From contig NZ_JACCBM010000001.1 of the NCBI RefSeq assembly GCF_013409865.1, positions 806,001 to 870,000 on the forward strand: DNA of 64,000 nt. Reading direction: 5' to 3'. The stretch's first letter is position 1. Each line of letters opens with the position of its first letter. Shown here piece by piece: positions 44,096 through 51,479 of the stretch. Both the position numbers and the translations under genes were made by a program. Source of the DNA: Herbiconiux flava. Its GTDB lineage: Bacteria > Actinomycetota > Actinomycetes > Actinomycetales > Microbacteriaceae. The notes beneath the pieces were generated by a model. It saw nothing but the letters and a program-made list of their open reading frames with translations, did no database searches and was not told where the DNA came from.

Positions 44096-45097
44096 ATGCC
44101 GGAGTCGATCCGCCGTCGGGCGCGGGAGGACCGCGACGAGGCCGCGCCCCGCGGGCGCCGCTCGGACGCGATCGAGAACGACGGCGGCATCTTCCGCAAG
44201 GGCTTCGCGTCGTTGACCGAGCTCGCGCTCTCGGGAGTGCAGGTGACTGCGTGCGCGGTCGACCTGGGGTCGGGCAAGGTGCTGTTCTCGGTCGACGACC
44301 ACCTCTCGGTGCCGACCGCGTCGATCGGCAAGGTGCTGCTGCTGATCGAGGTGGCGGCACGCATCTCGGCGAGGGACGGGGCGGGCACGGGGTCGTCGGG
44401 CTCCTCCTCGTTCGACGCCGCGCGGCCGGCGTCGCGCCCGCGACCGGTGCGGCCGGGGCCCGGGGCGGAGGCGCTGAGCATCCTGAACCGCACGGCCAAC
44501 GACGAGATCGGCGACTCGGGCCTCTGGCAGCACCTGCAGGTGCCGGCGCTGCCCGTGAGCGACCTCGCGGCGCTGATCGGCGCGACGAGCGACAATCTCG
44601 CCACCAACGTGCTGCTGCGGCGGATCGGGCTCGACACCGTGCGGGCGCGGGCCGAGTCGCTCGGCCTCCGCCGCACCCTGCTGCTCGACATCGTGCGCGA
44701 GGAGCGGGGGCCCGACGACGCCCCGCAGCTCTCGGTCGGGTCGGCGCGGGAGCTCGCCATCCTGTTCGGGCGGCTGCACGCGGGCACGGTCGTCGACGAG
44801 ACGACCTCGCAGCTCGTCCGCGGCTGGCTCAGTCTCGGCACCGACCTGTCGATGGTCGGCGGTGCCTTCGGGCTCGACCCGCTGGCGCACGTCGGGGCCG
44901 ACCACGGGCTGCGACTGTTCAACAAGACGGGCACGGATGCGGGCATCCGCTCGGAGGCCGGCGTGATCACCGGGCCGCGCGGCGGGGTCTCGTACGCGGT
45001 GACGATGCGCTTCAACGATGCCGAGCTGTCGGGGCGGCTCGCGGTGCTCGAGGCGATGCGGGTGCTGGGCACCGACTTCCTGGAGTACGTGTACTAG
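44096..45097 (+). CDS. class A beta-lactamase-fold serine hydrolase
   Basis: A 333-residue protein with the three serine beta-lactamase/PBP motifs: SIGK (76-79), SDN (165-167) and KTG (about 278-280 in LFNKTGTDAG). It lacks a signal peptide, has a polar N-terminal extension, and carries a low-complexity Gly/Ser/Arg/Pro insertion (about 93-122) after the SxxK helix. The deacylating Glu of class A enzymes (ExxLN) is not evident, so antibiotic hydrolysis should not be assumed. ATG 44096 follows GTGAGGAGC. Its stop shares CTAG with the convergent LysR gene. Confidence 0.8.
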   Translation: MPESIRRRAREDRDEAAPRGRRSDAIENDGGIFRKGFASLTELALSGVQVTACAVDLGSGKVLFSVDDHLSVPTASIGKVLLLIEVAARISARDGAGTGSSGSSSFDAARPASRPRPVRPGPGAEALSILNRTANDEIGDSGLWQHLQVPALPVSDLAALIGATSDNLATNVLLRRIGLDTVRARAESLGLRRTLLLDIVREERGPDDAPQLSVGSARELAILFGRLHAGTVVDETTSQLVRGWLSLGTDLSMVGGAFGLDPLAHVGADHGLRLFNKTGTDAGIRSEAGVITGPRGGVSYAVTMRFNDAELSGRLAVLEAMRVLGTDFLEYVY

Positions 45098-46041
45098 ACG
45101 GTACGCCGGGTGAGCGTCGTCAGCAGGCGCAGGGTCTCGGCGACGGCCGGGATGTGGTCGGCGCCCGGGCGGGTGACGGCGACGAGCATCCGGTGGTCAC
45201 CGGCGAGGGTGCGGTGGGCCTCGACGCCCGACGGCAGCGCCGAGGCCGAGATGGCGAGCTCGGGCAGCAGCGCGACGCCGAGGCCGGCCGCGACCATGCT
45301 CATCACGGCGACGAAGTTGTCGGTCTCGAACGAGATGCTGGGGGCGAAACCCGCCCGGGCGCAGGAGTCGAGCAGGTGCCCCCGGCATCGCGGGCACCCC
45401 GCGATCCAGTTCTCGCCCCGCAGCGCCCCCAGGTCGACGGCCGCGCCCCCGGCGAGCCCGGGGTGGCCCGTCGGGGCGAGCAGCAGCACGTCGTCCCGGG
45501 CGAGCTCGTGCACCACGAGGCCCTCCGCGCTCGCGTCGAAGGGGTCGTGCCGGTCGGCCGGGTGCCGGAACGCGATCGCCAGGTCGCTCACCCCGTCGCG
45601 CACCCCCGCGACCGCCTCGGGCGGCTCGGCCTCGAGGTAGGTGACCTGCACTCCGGCGTGGTCCGCCGCCATCGCTCCGATCAGCCGCGGCACGATCGTC
45701 GACGACGCCGAGGGGAACGCCGCCAGCCGCACCCGCCCCGACCGCAGCCCCGACAGATCGGACAGTTCGCCAGCCGCGGCGTCGAGGGCGGCCAGCACGG
45801 CGTCGGCGTGACGGGCGAGCACCTCACCCGCATCCGTCAGCCGGATGCCGCGCCCCGACCGCGTCACGAGCGGCATCCCGATGCGCGCCTCGACCCGCTT
45901 CAGCTGCTGGCTCACGGCCGGCTGGCTGTAGCCGAGCACCGCGGCGGCCCGCGTGATCGAGCCGTACTCGGCCACGGCCGCCACCGCCCGCAGCGTCTGC
46001 GAGTCGAGGTCGAAGCTGCCGGGCAGGGGTGCGAGCGTCAT
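45094..46041 (-). CDS. LysR-family transcriptional regulator
   Basis: A 315-residue regulator with N-terminal winged helix (FDLDSQTLRAVAAVAEYGSI and AAAVLGYSQPAVSQQLKRVE) and a substrate-binding domain (about 95-300). ATG 46041 is supported by TACGCT (46049-46054) ending 7 bases upstream. It diverges from the PLP-enzyme gene over a 93-bp spacer containing TCAT...ATGA half-sites (46061-46079), the usual LysR arrangement, so it probably controls that gene and itself. Confidence 0.93.
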   Translation of the reverse strand: MTLAPLPGSFDLDSQTLRAVAAVAEYGSITRAAAVLGYSQPAVSQQLKRVEARIGMPLVTRSGRGIRLTDAGEVLARHADAVLAALDAAAGELSDLSGLRSGRVRLAAFPSASSTIVPRLIGAMAADHAGVQVTYLEAEPPEAVAGVRDGVSDLAIAFRHPADRHDPFDASAEGLVVHELARDDVLLLAPTGHPGLAGGAAVDLGALRGENWIAGCPRCRGHLLDSCARAGFAPSISFETDNFVAVMSMVAAGLGVALLPELAISASALPSGVEAHRTLAGDHRMLVAVTRPGADHIPAVAETLRLLTTLTRRTV

Positions 46042-46134
46042 GGTCGGGAGCGTAGCGCATTCATAAGCTGGCGTGATGACTACCATGAGCGACTGACCGT
46101 AGACCAATGGATGCGCTGCCGCGATGCTGGAGGC

Positions 46135-47226
46135 ATGACCCTCCTCGACGCCGCCTCCGCCCTCTCGGTCACCGAGCTGCAGCAGCACTTCGACGCCCGC
46201 CCGGGCTATCTGTCGGCGTGCATGGTGGGTGTACCTCCGCGGGAGACGGTGGCCGCCCTCCGCGCCGACCTCGAGGCCTGGGCCGAGGGGCATCGCGCGC
46301 CCGGCGCTTACGGTCTCGCCGTCGAGCGGGCGCGCGCCGCCTACGCGCAGCTCGTGGGTGTGCCCGTCGAGTGGGTGGCCATCGGCTCGCAGGTGTCGGC
46401 CACGGCCGGGGTGCTGGCCGCGTCGCTTCCCGAGGGATCCGAGGTGCTGCTGGTGGAGGGCGACTTCAGCTCGATGGTGTTCCCCTTCCTCGTGCAGCAG
46501 CAGCTCGGGCGCATCACGGTGAGGTGCGTGCCGGTCGAGGGGCTGGCCGAGGGCATCCGCTCGTCGACGACGCTGGTCGCGTTCTCGCTGGTGCAGTCGG
46601 CGACCGGGGCGGTGGCCGACGCCGAGGCGATCGTCGAGGCGGCCGAGCGGCACGGGGCCGCCACCTTCTGCGACACGACCCAGGCCTGCGGATGGATGCC
46701 CGTGGACGCCTCGCACTTCGACGTGACCGTCTGCCACAGCTACAAGTGGCTCTGCGCACCCCGCGGGGCGTCGTTCACCACCGTGCGGCCCTCCTACCTC
46801 GGTCGGGTGCAGCCGCTGCTCGCCGGCTGGTACTCGGGCGACGACGTGTGGGGCTCGTGCTACGGCCCGGCGATGCAGCTGGCTCCGGATGCGCGGCGAC
46901 TCGACCTCTCACCCGCCTGGCCCGTGTGGGTCGGCGCGGCCGCGTCGCTCGAGCTCTTCGCCTCGGCCGACCTCTCCGCGGTGCGCGAGCACTGCGTCGG
47001 CCTCGCGGAGGCGCTGCGGGAGCGACTACGGGCGGCGGGCGTCGCGTCGGTGGGCAGCGCCGACTCGGCCATCGTGACGTGGCCCGACGCCGACGGCCGC
47101 GCCATCGCCGCTCTCACCGCGGCCGACGTGGCGGCCTCGGCGCGTTCCGGCCGCTGCCGCGTGGCGTTCCACGTGTGGAACACGGCCGACGACGTGGAGC
47201 GGGTCGCGGCGGCGCTCGGCGCCTGA
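46135..47226 (+). CDS. PLP-dependent class V aminotransferase-like enzyme
   Basis: A 363-residue aspartate-aminotransferase-fold enzyme of the class V (NifS/kynureninase-like) group. The cofactor lysine is in CHSYKWLCAPRG (K204) and the pyridine-nitrogen aspartate in FCDTTQACGW. There is no NifS-type active-site Cys loop, so cysteine desulfurase activity is unlikely; the substrate is unknown. ATG follows GGAGGC. Under probable LysR control from the divergent gene. Confidence 0.88.
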   Translation: MTLLDAASALSVTELQQHFDARPGYLSACMVGVPPRETVAALRADLEAWAEGHRAPGAYGLAVERARAAYAQLVGVPVEWVAIGSQVSATAGVLAASLPEGSEVLLVEGDFSSMVFPFLVQQQLGRITVRCVPVEGLAEGIRSSTTLVAFSLVQSATGAVADAEAIVEAAERHGAATFCDTTQACGWMPVDASHFDVTVCHSYKWLCAPRGASFTTVRPSYLGRVQPLLAGWYSGDDVWGSCYGPAMQLAPDARRLDLSPAWPVWVGAAASLELFASADLSAVREHCVGLAEALRERLRAAGVASVGSADSAIVTWPDADGRAIAALTAADVAASARSGRCRVAFHVWNTADDVERVAAALGA

Positions 47227-47246
47227 GCACGGCTCGGCTGGGCCGG

Positions 47247-47262
47247 CGGCGGGCGCCCGCCG
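47247..47262. terminator. GC-rich palindrome between convergent genes
   Basis: CGGCGGGC/GCCCGCCG is a perfect 16-bp palindrome between the ends of the PLP-enzyme gene and the NUDIX gene, with another GC inverted repeat just after it. It may end both transcripts; there is no T run. Confidence 0.4.
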
Positions 47263-47281
47263 ATCGGCCGGGGCCGGCCGG

Positions 47282-47701
47282 TCAGTCGATCAGGCCGAGG
47301 GCGGCCAGACGCGCGAGGGTCTCGGCGCCGGCCGGGGGGCAGCGGCCGGAGTCGGCGGTGGTGACCCAGTGCACCGCGTCGACCTCGGCGGAGGGGCGGG
47401 GGTCGTCGGGCGTCGATCCCGCGAAGAGCTGCATCTCGACGAGCCGGCCGACGGGCTCGCCGTGGGCCTGCACCGTGACGGTGAAGAGCGGCTCGAGGGC
47501 GTCCGGGTCGACCGTGACGTCGACCTCCTCGTGGGCCTCGCGTGCGGCGGCCTCGGCGGCGCTCTCGCCCGGGTCGATCTTGCCGCCCGGCAGGTAGAGC
47601 ACGTCGCGCGCCCGCGCGGTCACCATGAGCAGCCGGCGCTCGCGGATCAGTGCGAGCGCCGCCACCCGGATCGTCGGCAGCGTCACGCTCTCGGACGCCA
47701 T
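47282..47701 (-). CDS. NUDIX hydrolase
   Basis: A 139-residue NUDIX protein with the box GGKIDPGESAAEAAAREAHEE, which is split by no insertion, binding Mg for cleavage of nucleoside diphosphate-linked compounds (8-oxo-dGTP-type or similar). The N-terminal strand VAALALIRERRLLMVTAR and the final EVDAVHWV strand complete the fold. The ATG at 47699-47701 gives the whole domain; longer upstream frames overlap hemA. It lies 10 bp after hemA on the same strand and may be its transcript partner. Confidence 0.9.
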   Translation of the reverse strand: MASESVTLPTIRVAALALIRERRLLMVTARARDVLYLPGGKIDPGESAAEAAAREAHEEVDVTVDPDALEPLFTVTVQAHGEPVGRLVEMQLFAGSTPDDPRPSAEVDAVHWVTTADSGRCPPAGAETLARLAALGLID

Positions 47702-47711
47702 CGGGGCCGGG

Positions 47712-49040
47712 TCAGCCGTCGGCGCGGCGGTAGGACTCGAGCGAGACGGGGGCCGTGTCGAGCGCGGGCGCCGCGGCGGCCGCGCGGGTCGCGGCAGCGG
47801 CTCCGAGGCCGAACAGCGTCTCGACGGCCGCGAAGACCTCGGCGGAGCGGCCCTCCCGCGCGAGCTCCCGGGCACGCACCGACGGCGAGTGCAGGATGAC
47901 GCCGACGAGGTGCCGCAGCGCCTTCTGCGTCTCCTCCGAGTCGCCGCGATCGCGCGAGCGGCCGAGCTCGTCGTCGAGCAGGTCGAACAGGTGCGAGCGC
48001 AGGGCGACGACGGCCGGGGTGACCTCGGCCTCGGCCTTGCCGGCCCGGTACTCGGCGGCGGCGCGGTCGACGAGGGCCCGTGCATCCGACTCGGCGTTCA
48101 GTTCGTCGAGGGGGGCGTGCAGGCTGATGGTCTCGAGGTCGAGCAGCTCGGCCCCGCCGACGCCCGACACGAGCGGGTCGACGTTGCGGGGCAGGCCGAG
48201 GTCGATGACCAGACGGCGGGTGAACGCCCCGGGCACCGAGGACGCGGCCTGGAGGTGCGTGGCGTCGAGCACGTAGGTCTCGGCGGTGGAGCAGGTGATC
48301 ACGACGTCGGCGGTCGCGATGGCGCCGAGGTAGTCGCCGGCGGCCACGGGCGCGATCTGCTGCTTGGCCGCGAACGCGACGGCCCGCCCGGAGGGCGAGT
48401 AGACGCGGATGTCGGTGACCCCGCGCTCGCGCAGGTTCGCCAGGGTGACCCGGGCGTACTGACCGGTGCCGACGAGCAGCACGCGGGTCTGGGCCCAGTC
48501 GGTGACGCGGCTCTCGGCGAGGTCGAGCGCGAGCCGCACGAGCGAGCGCCCGGCGCCGCCGAGGCCCGTCTTCGTCTTGACGTCGCGCGAGGTGTGCGAG
48601 GCGCGCTGGAACAGACGCTCCAGGTCGCTCGAGGTCGTGCCCGACAGCCGCGCCGTGGTGAGCGCGCGCTTGACCTGGCCGGCGATCTCGTCCTCGCCCA
48701 CGACGACCGACTCGAGGCCGGACGACACGGCGAAGAGGTGGTCGGCGACGCTGTCGCCGGAGAGCACGGTGAGGCTGTCCCGCAGTTCGGCGACGTCGGT
48801 TCCGGATGCGCTGCCGAACGTCTCGGCCGCCTCCTCGACCGCGAGCGAGATGCCGGCGGTGAGCGGCTCGTCGATGTCGAGGTAGGCCTCGAAGCGGTTG
48901 CAGGTCGCGAGCACGACGGCGCCCTGCACGAAATCACTGTGCTCGACGAGGCCCTTGGCGACGTCGGAGGTGCCGAGCGAGAGCTTCTCGAGGAGGTCGA
49001 AGCTCGCGTTGCGATGGTTCGCGGTCAGGCAGATGAGCAC
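47712..49040 (-). CDS. hemA: glutamyl-tRNA reductase
   Basis: HemA reduces glutamyl-tRNA to glutamate-1-semialdehyde, the first committed step of tetrapyrrole synthesis. From GTG 49040 the product is 442 residues and begins [20 protein letters not shown], the normal family start, with the catalytic cysteine in ATCNRFE (C47) and the NADPH domain [16 protein letters not shown] 49040 is preferred to TTG 49061 because TACAAT (49047-49052) ends 6 bases upstream, a leaderless layout, and because homologs start here. Divergent from hemE across the 394-residue membrane protein gene. Confidence 0.95.
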   Translation of the reverse strand: MLICLTANHRNASFDLLEKLSLGTSDVAKGLVEHSDFVQGAVVLATCNRFEAYLDIDEPLTAGISLAVEEAAETFGSASGTDVAELRDSLTVLSGDSVADHLFAVSSGLESVVVGEDEIAGQVKRALTTARLSGTTSSDLERLFQRASHTSRDVKTKTGLGGAGRSLVRLALDLAESRVTDWAQTRVLLVGTGQYARVTLANLRERGVTDIRVYSPSGRAVAFAAKQQIAPVAAGDYLGAIATADVVITCSTAETYVLDATHLQAASSVPGAFTRRLVIDLGLPRNVDPLVSGVGGAELLDLETISLHAPLDELNAESDARALVDRAAAEYRAGKAEAEVTPAVVALRSHLFDLLDDELGRSRDRGDSEETQKALRHLVGVILHSPSVRARELAREGRSAEVFAAVETLFGLGAAAATRAAAAAPALDTAPVSLESYRRADG

Positions 49041-49046
49041 CAGATG

Positions 49047-49052
49047 ATTGTA
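49047..49052 (-). promoter_or_regulatory. hemA: -10 element for leaderless hemA
   Basis: TACAAT on the minus strand ends 6 bases before GTG 49040. A 20-bp palindrome lies 30 bp further upstream. Confidence 0.65.
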
Positions 49053-49082
49053 CTCCTGCAACGACCGCCCCTTGCCGGGAGC

Positions 49083-49102
49083 GAGCGGATGCGCATCCGC
49101 TC
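49083..49102. terminator. perfect 20-bp palindrome upstream of hemA
   Basis: Arms GAGCGGATGC and GCATCCGCTC form a perfect inverted repeat with no loop between the stop of the 49128 gene and the hemA promoter. It could terminate the upstream gene or serve as an operator for hemA. Confidence 0.5.
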
Positions 49103-49127
49103 ACCCCCGGCCGGTGGCGCCTCGGGG

Positions 49128-50312
49128 TCAGTCCCAGAGCACCGTGGGGCTCTCGGACGCCATGTCGATCGACGGGCTGCCGAGCGACGGCCCGAAGAGC
49201 ACGTCGCAGGTGCCGGTCGCGCCGTTCTGCGTGCACTGGCCCGAGGTGGACACGGAGCCGATGTACTCGCCCTGCGCCAGGGTCGGGTTGTCGTAGCTCA
49301 GCGTCGGCACCATGCTCTGGATGGTGACGGTGGCGTCGGCCGAGATGCTCCGGGTGATGGTGCCCTCGGTGAGCTGGGTGCCGTCGTCGAGGGTGGCCGG
49401 CAGGTCGAGGCCGCATCCGGCGGCCAGGGTGGTCGAGGCGATGCAGGCGTCGACCGCGGACTGCACGAGCGAGCGGAACTGGCCGAGTGCGGCCTCGCTC
49501 AGCCCCGGCTCGATGTCGCTGACGTCGACCGTGCCGAAGGGCTCGGTGGCGGCGACGGTCGTGGTGCCCGAGAGGGTGAAGTTCGGCAGGCTCGTGGCGA
49601 GCTCGTAGGTTCCGGGGAAGAGCTGCAGCTCGCCTCCGGTCACCTCCTGGCCGTTCACGGTGAGGCCGAGACCGTCGAAGCGGTCGACGTTGAGGTAGCT
49701 CAGGCCGCCGGTGATCTTCCAGCCGTCCTCGTCGTAGTCGTCGACGCTGTACTCGGCGGTGACCGGGGTGCCGCCGAGCGAGTAGCTGACGGTGACGTCG
49801 CCGTAGCCGTTCTCGGTGGTGTCGTCGACGATCTCGACGTCGGTGATGGGGGCGAGCTCGTTCGAGGCGGCCAGCACCTCGTCGGTGAGCAGGGTGTCGT
49901 CGTCGGGCGCCTGGCTGATCAGGCCGAGGGCCGTCTCGGCGTCGCCGTCGGAGAGCGCGGTGAAGAACGTCTCGACGGCCTCGGTGGCGGTGCCGCCCTC
50001 GCCGCCCCCGCCGCCGGAGGAGGTGTCCCCGCCTCCGCCGCCGCCGACCAGCAGGCGCGACACCACGACCGCGATCACGATGATCACGATGATGACGAGC
50101 AGCAGGCCGCCGCCCACGATGCCGAGGATGGCGCCCGTCCCGAGGCCCTTCTTGGGCGGCTGGCCCGGCTGACCGGGCTGGCCCGGCTGGTTCGGGTAAC
50201 CCGGGTGGGGCTGCTGGCCCTGGAAGCTGGGGTCTTGCCACTGCTGCGGAGGAAGCGGCGGCAGGCCGCTGTCGCTCGGTCCGGACGGGGGCGTAGGCGG
50301 GGTCTGACTCAC
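49128..50312 (-). CDS. membrane protein with proline/glycine-rich N-terminus, function unknown
   Basis: A 394-residue protein: cytoplasmic Pro/Gln/Gly-rich N-terminus with GQPGQPGQP-type repeats (about 1-55), one strong membrane helix (about 60-85), a polyglycine stretch, and an extracellular region. The first 130 residues outside resemble DUF4878/lumazine-binding-like domains (EAVETFFTALSDGDAETALGL); the rest is beta-rich with cysteine pairs. Such proteins are common in Actinomycetota and are without known function. It lies between hemA and hemE but is on the minus strand and divergent from hemE. Confidence 0.8.
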   Translation of the reverse strand: MSQTPPTPPSGPSDSGLPPLPPQQWQDPSFQGQQPHPGYPNQPGQPGQPGQPPKKGLGTGAILGIVGGGLLLVIIVIIVIAVVVSRLLVGGGGGGDTSSGGGGGEGGTATEAVETFFTALSDGDAETALGLISQAPDDDTLLTDEVLAASNELAPITDVEIVDDTTENGYGDVTVSYSLGGTPVTAEYSVDDYDEDGWKITGGLSYLNVDRFDGLGLTVNGQEVTGGELQLFPGTYELATSLPNFTLSGTTTVAATEPFGTVDVSDIEPGLSEAALGQFRSLVQSAVDACIASTTLAAGCGLDLPATLDDGTQLTEGTITRSISADATVTIQSMVPTLSYDNPTLAQGEYIGSVSTSGQCTQNGATGTCDVLFGPSLGSPSIDMASESPTVLWD

Positions 50313-50384
50313 GACACCTGTCTACCATCGCGCCCGCGATCGGCCCATGGGGAGTTCTCCCCGCTCGGTCCCCAAGCGAGTCCG

Positions 50385-50390
50385 TATCAT
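50385..50390 (+). promoter_or_regulatory. hemE: -10 element for leaderless hemE
   Basis: TATCAT ends 6 bases before GTG 50397, predicting a leaderless mRNA for the heme operon. Confidence 0.6.
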
Positions 50391-50396
50391 CGGGGG

Positions 50397-51479
50397 GTGA
50401 CCCTGCCCGCGACGCATCCCCTCCTCGACGGCCGCACCGCCGCATCCGCTCTCGTGACGACCTACCGGGGCGTGCGCGGTGACCGCACCCCCGTCTGGTT
50501 CATGCGCCAGGCCGGCCGCTCGCTGCCCGAGTACCGAGAGCTGCGGGTGGGCACACGGATGCTCGACGCCTGCCTCGACCCGGCCATGGCCAGCGAGATC
50601 ACGCTGCAGCCGGTGCGGCGGCACGGTGTCGACGCCGGCATCTTCTTCAGCGACATCGTCATCCCGCTGAAGCTCGCGGGTGTCGACGTCGAGATCGAGC
50701 CCGGCCGCGGCCCCGTTCTCGCGAAGCCCGTGCGCACGCTCGCCGACGTCTCGGCCCTCCCCGATCCGGACGGCGCCGACTTCACGGCCATCGAGCAGGG
50801 CGTCGCGCTCACGGTCGCCGCGCTCGGCAGCACCCCGCTGATCGGCTTCGCCGGTGCTCCGTTCACCCTGGCGGCCTACCTCGTGGAGGGCGGGCCGTCG
50901 AAGGACCACATCCGCGCCCGCACGCTGATGCACGCCGACCCCGAGGCGTGGGAGGGCCTGCTCTCCTGGGCCGCCGCGGTGACGGGGCGCTTCCTCCGGG
51001 CCCAGCTGCTCGCCGGCGCGAGCGCCGCTCAGCTGTTCGACTCCTGGGTCGGCTCGCTCTCGAAGGCCGACTACGTCGAGCGGGTCGCCCCGTTCTCGAA
51101 GAAGGCCCTCGAGCCGATCCGCGACCTCGACGTTCCGGTCGTGCACTTCGGCGTCGGCAGCGGCGAGGTGCTCGCTCCGATGCACGAGGTCGGCGCCGAC
51201 GTGGTGGGCGTCGACTGGCGGCTGCCGCTCGACGAGGCCTCGAGGCGGCTCGGCGGCGGCGTGACCCTGCAGGGCAACGTCGACCCCGCCCTCCTCGCCG
51301 CGCCCTGGCCGGTGCTCGAGGCGCATGTGCTCGACGTGCTGCGCCGCGGCCGGAGCGCCCCTGCCCACGTTCTGAACCTCGGGCACGGCGTGCCGCCGGA
51401 GACCGACCCCGACGTGCTGACGCGGATCGTCGAGCTCGTGCACGAGCGCGGCGGGGCGGCGGCCGAGGAGTCGCGATGA
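50397..51479 (+). CDS. hemE: uroporphyrinogen decarboxylase
   Basis: HemE removes four acetate carboxyls from uroporphyrinogen III to give coproporphyrinogen III. The 360-residue product has the N-terminal signature PVWFMRQAGRSLPEYR, the glycine-rich LIGFAGAPFTLAAYLVEG segment and HFGVGSGEV. GTG start with a leaderless -10. It opens the plus-strand heme cluster and overlaps the oxidase gene by 4 bp. Confidence 0.97.
   Translation: MTLPATHPLLDGRTAASALVTTYRGVRGDRTPVWFMRQAGRSLPEYRELRVGTRMLDACLDPAMASEITLQPVRRHGVDAGIFFSDIVIPLKLAGVDVEIEPGRGPVLAKPVRTLADVSALPDPDGADFTAIEQGVALTVAALGSTPLIGFAGAPFTLAAYLVEGGPSKDHIRARTLMHADPEAWEGLLSWAAAVTGRFLRAQLLAGASAAQLFDSWVGSLSKADYVERVAPFSKKALEPIRDLDVPVVHFGVGSGEVLAPMHEVGADVVGVDWRLPLDEASRRLGGGVTLQGNVDPALLAAPWPVLEAHVLDVLRRGRSAPAHVLNLGHGVPPETDPDVLTRIVELVHERGGAAAEESR

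Noticed and set aside
42061..45072. A 1,000-codon minus-strand frame opposite the M13 peptidase and beta-lactamase-fold genes
   Set aside because: No family features; the plus-strand genes have all catalytic motifs.
44096..45097. Annotating the beta-lactamase-fold protein as a resistance enzyme
   Set aside because: No signal peptide and no clear class A deacylating Glu; fold motifs alone do not show antibiotic hydrolysis.
47625..51479. A very long plus-strand frame across hemA, the membrane protein gene and hemE
   Set aside because: Only the last part (hemE, from GTG 50397) is real; the rest is antisense to hemA and the 49128 gene.
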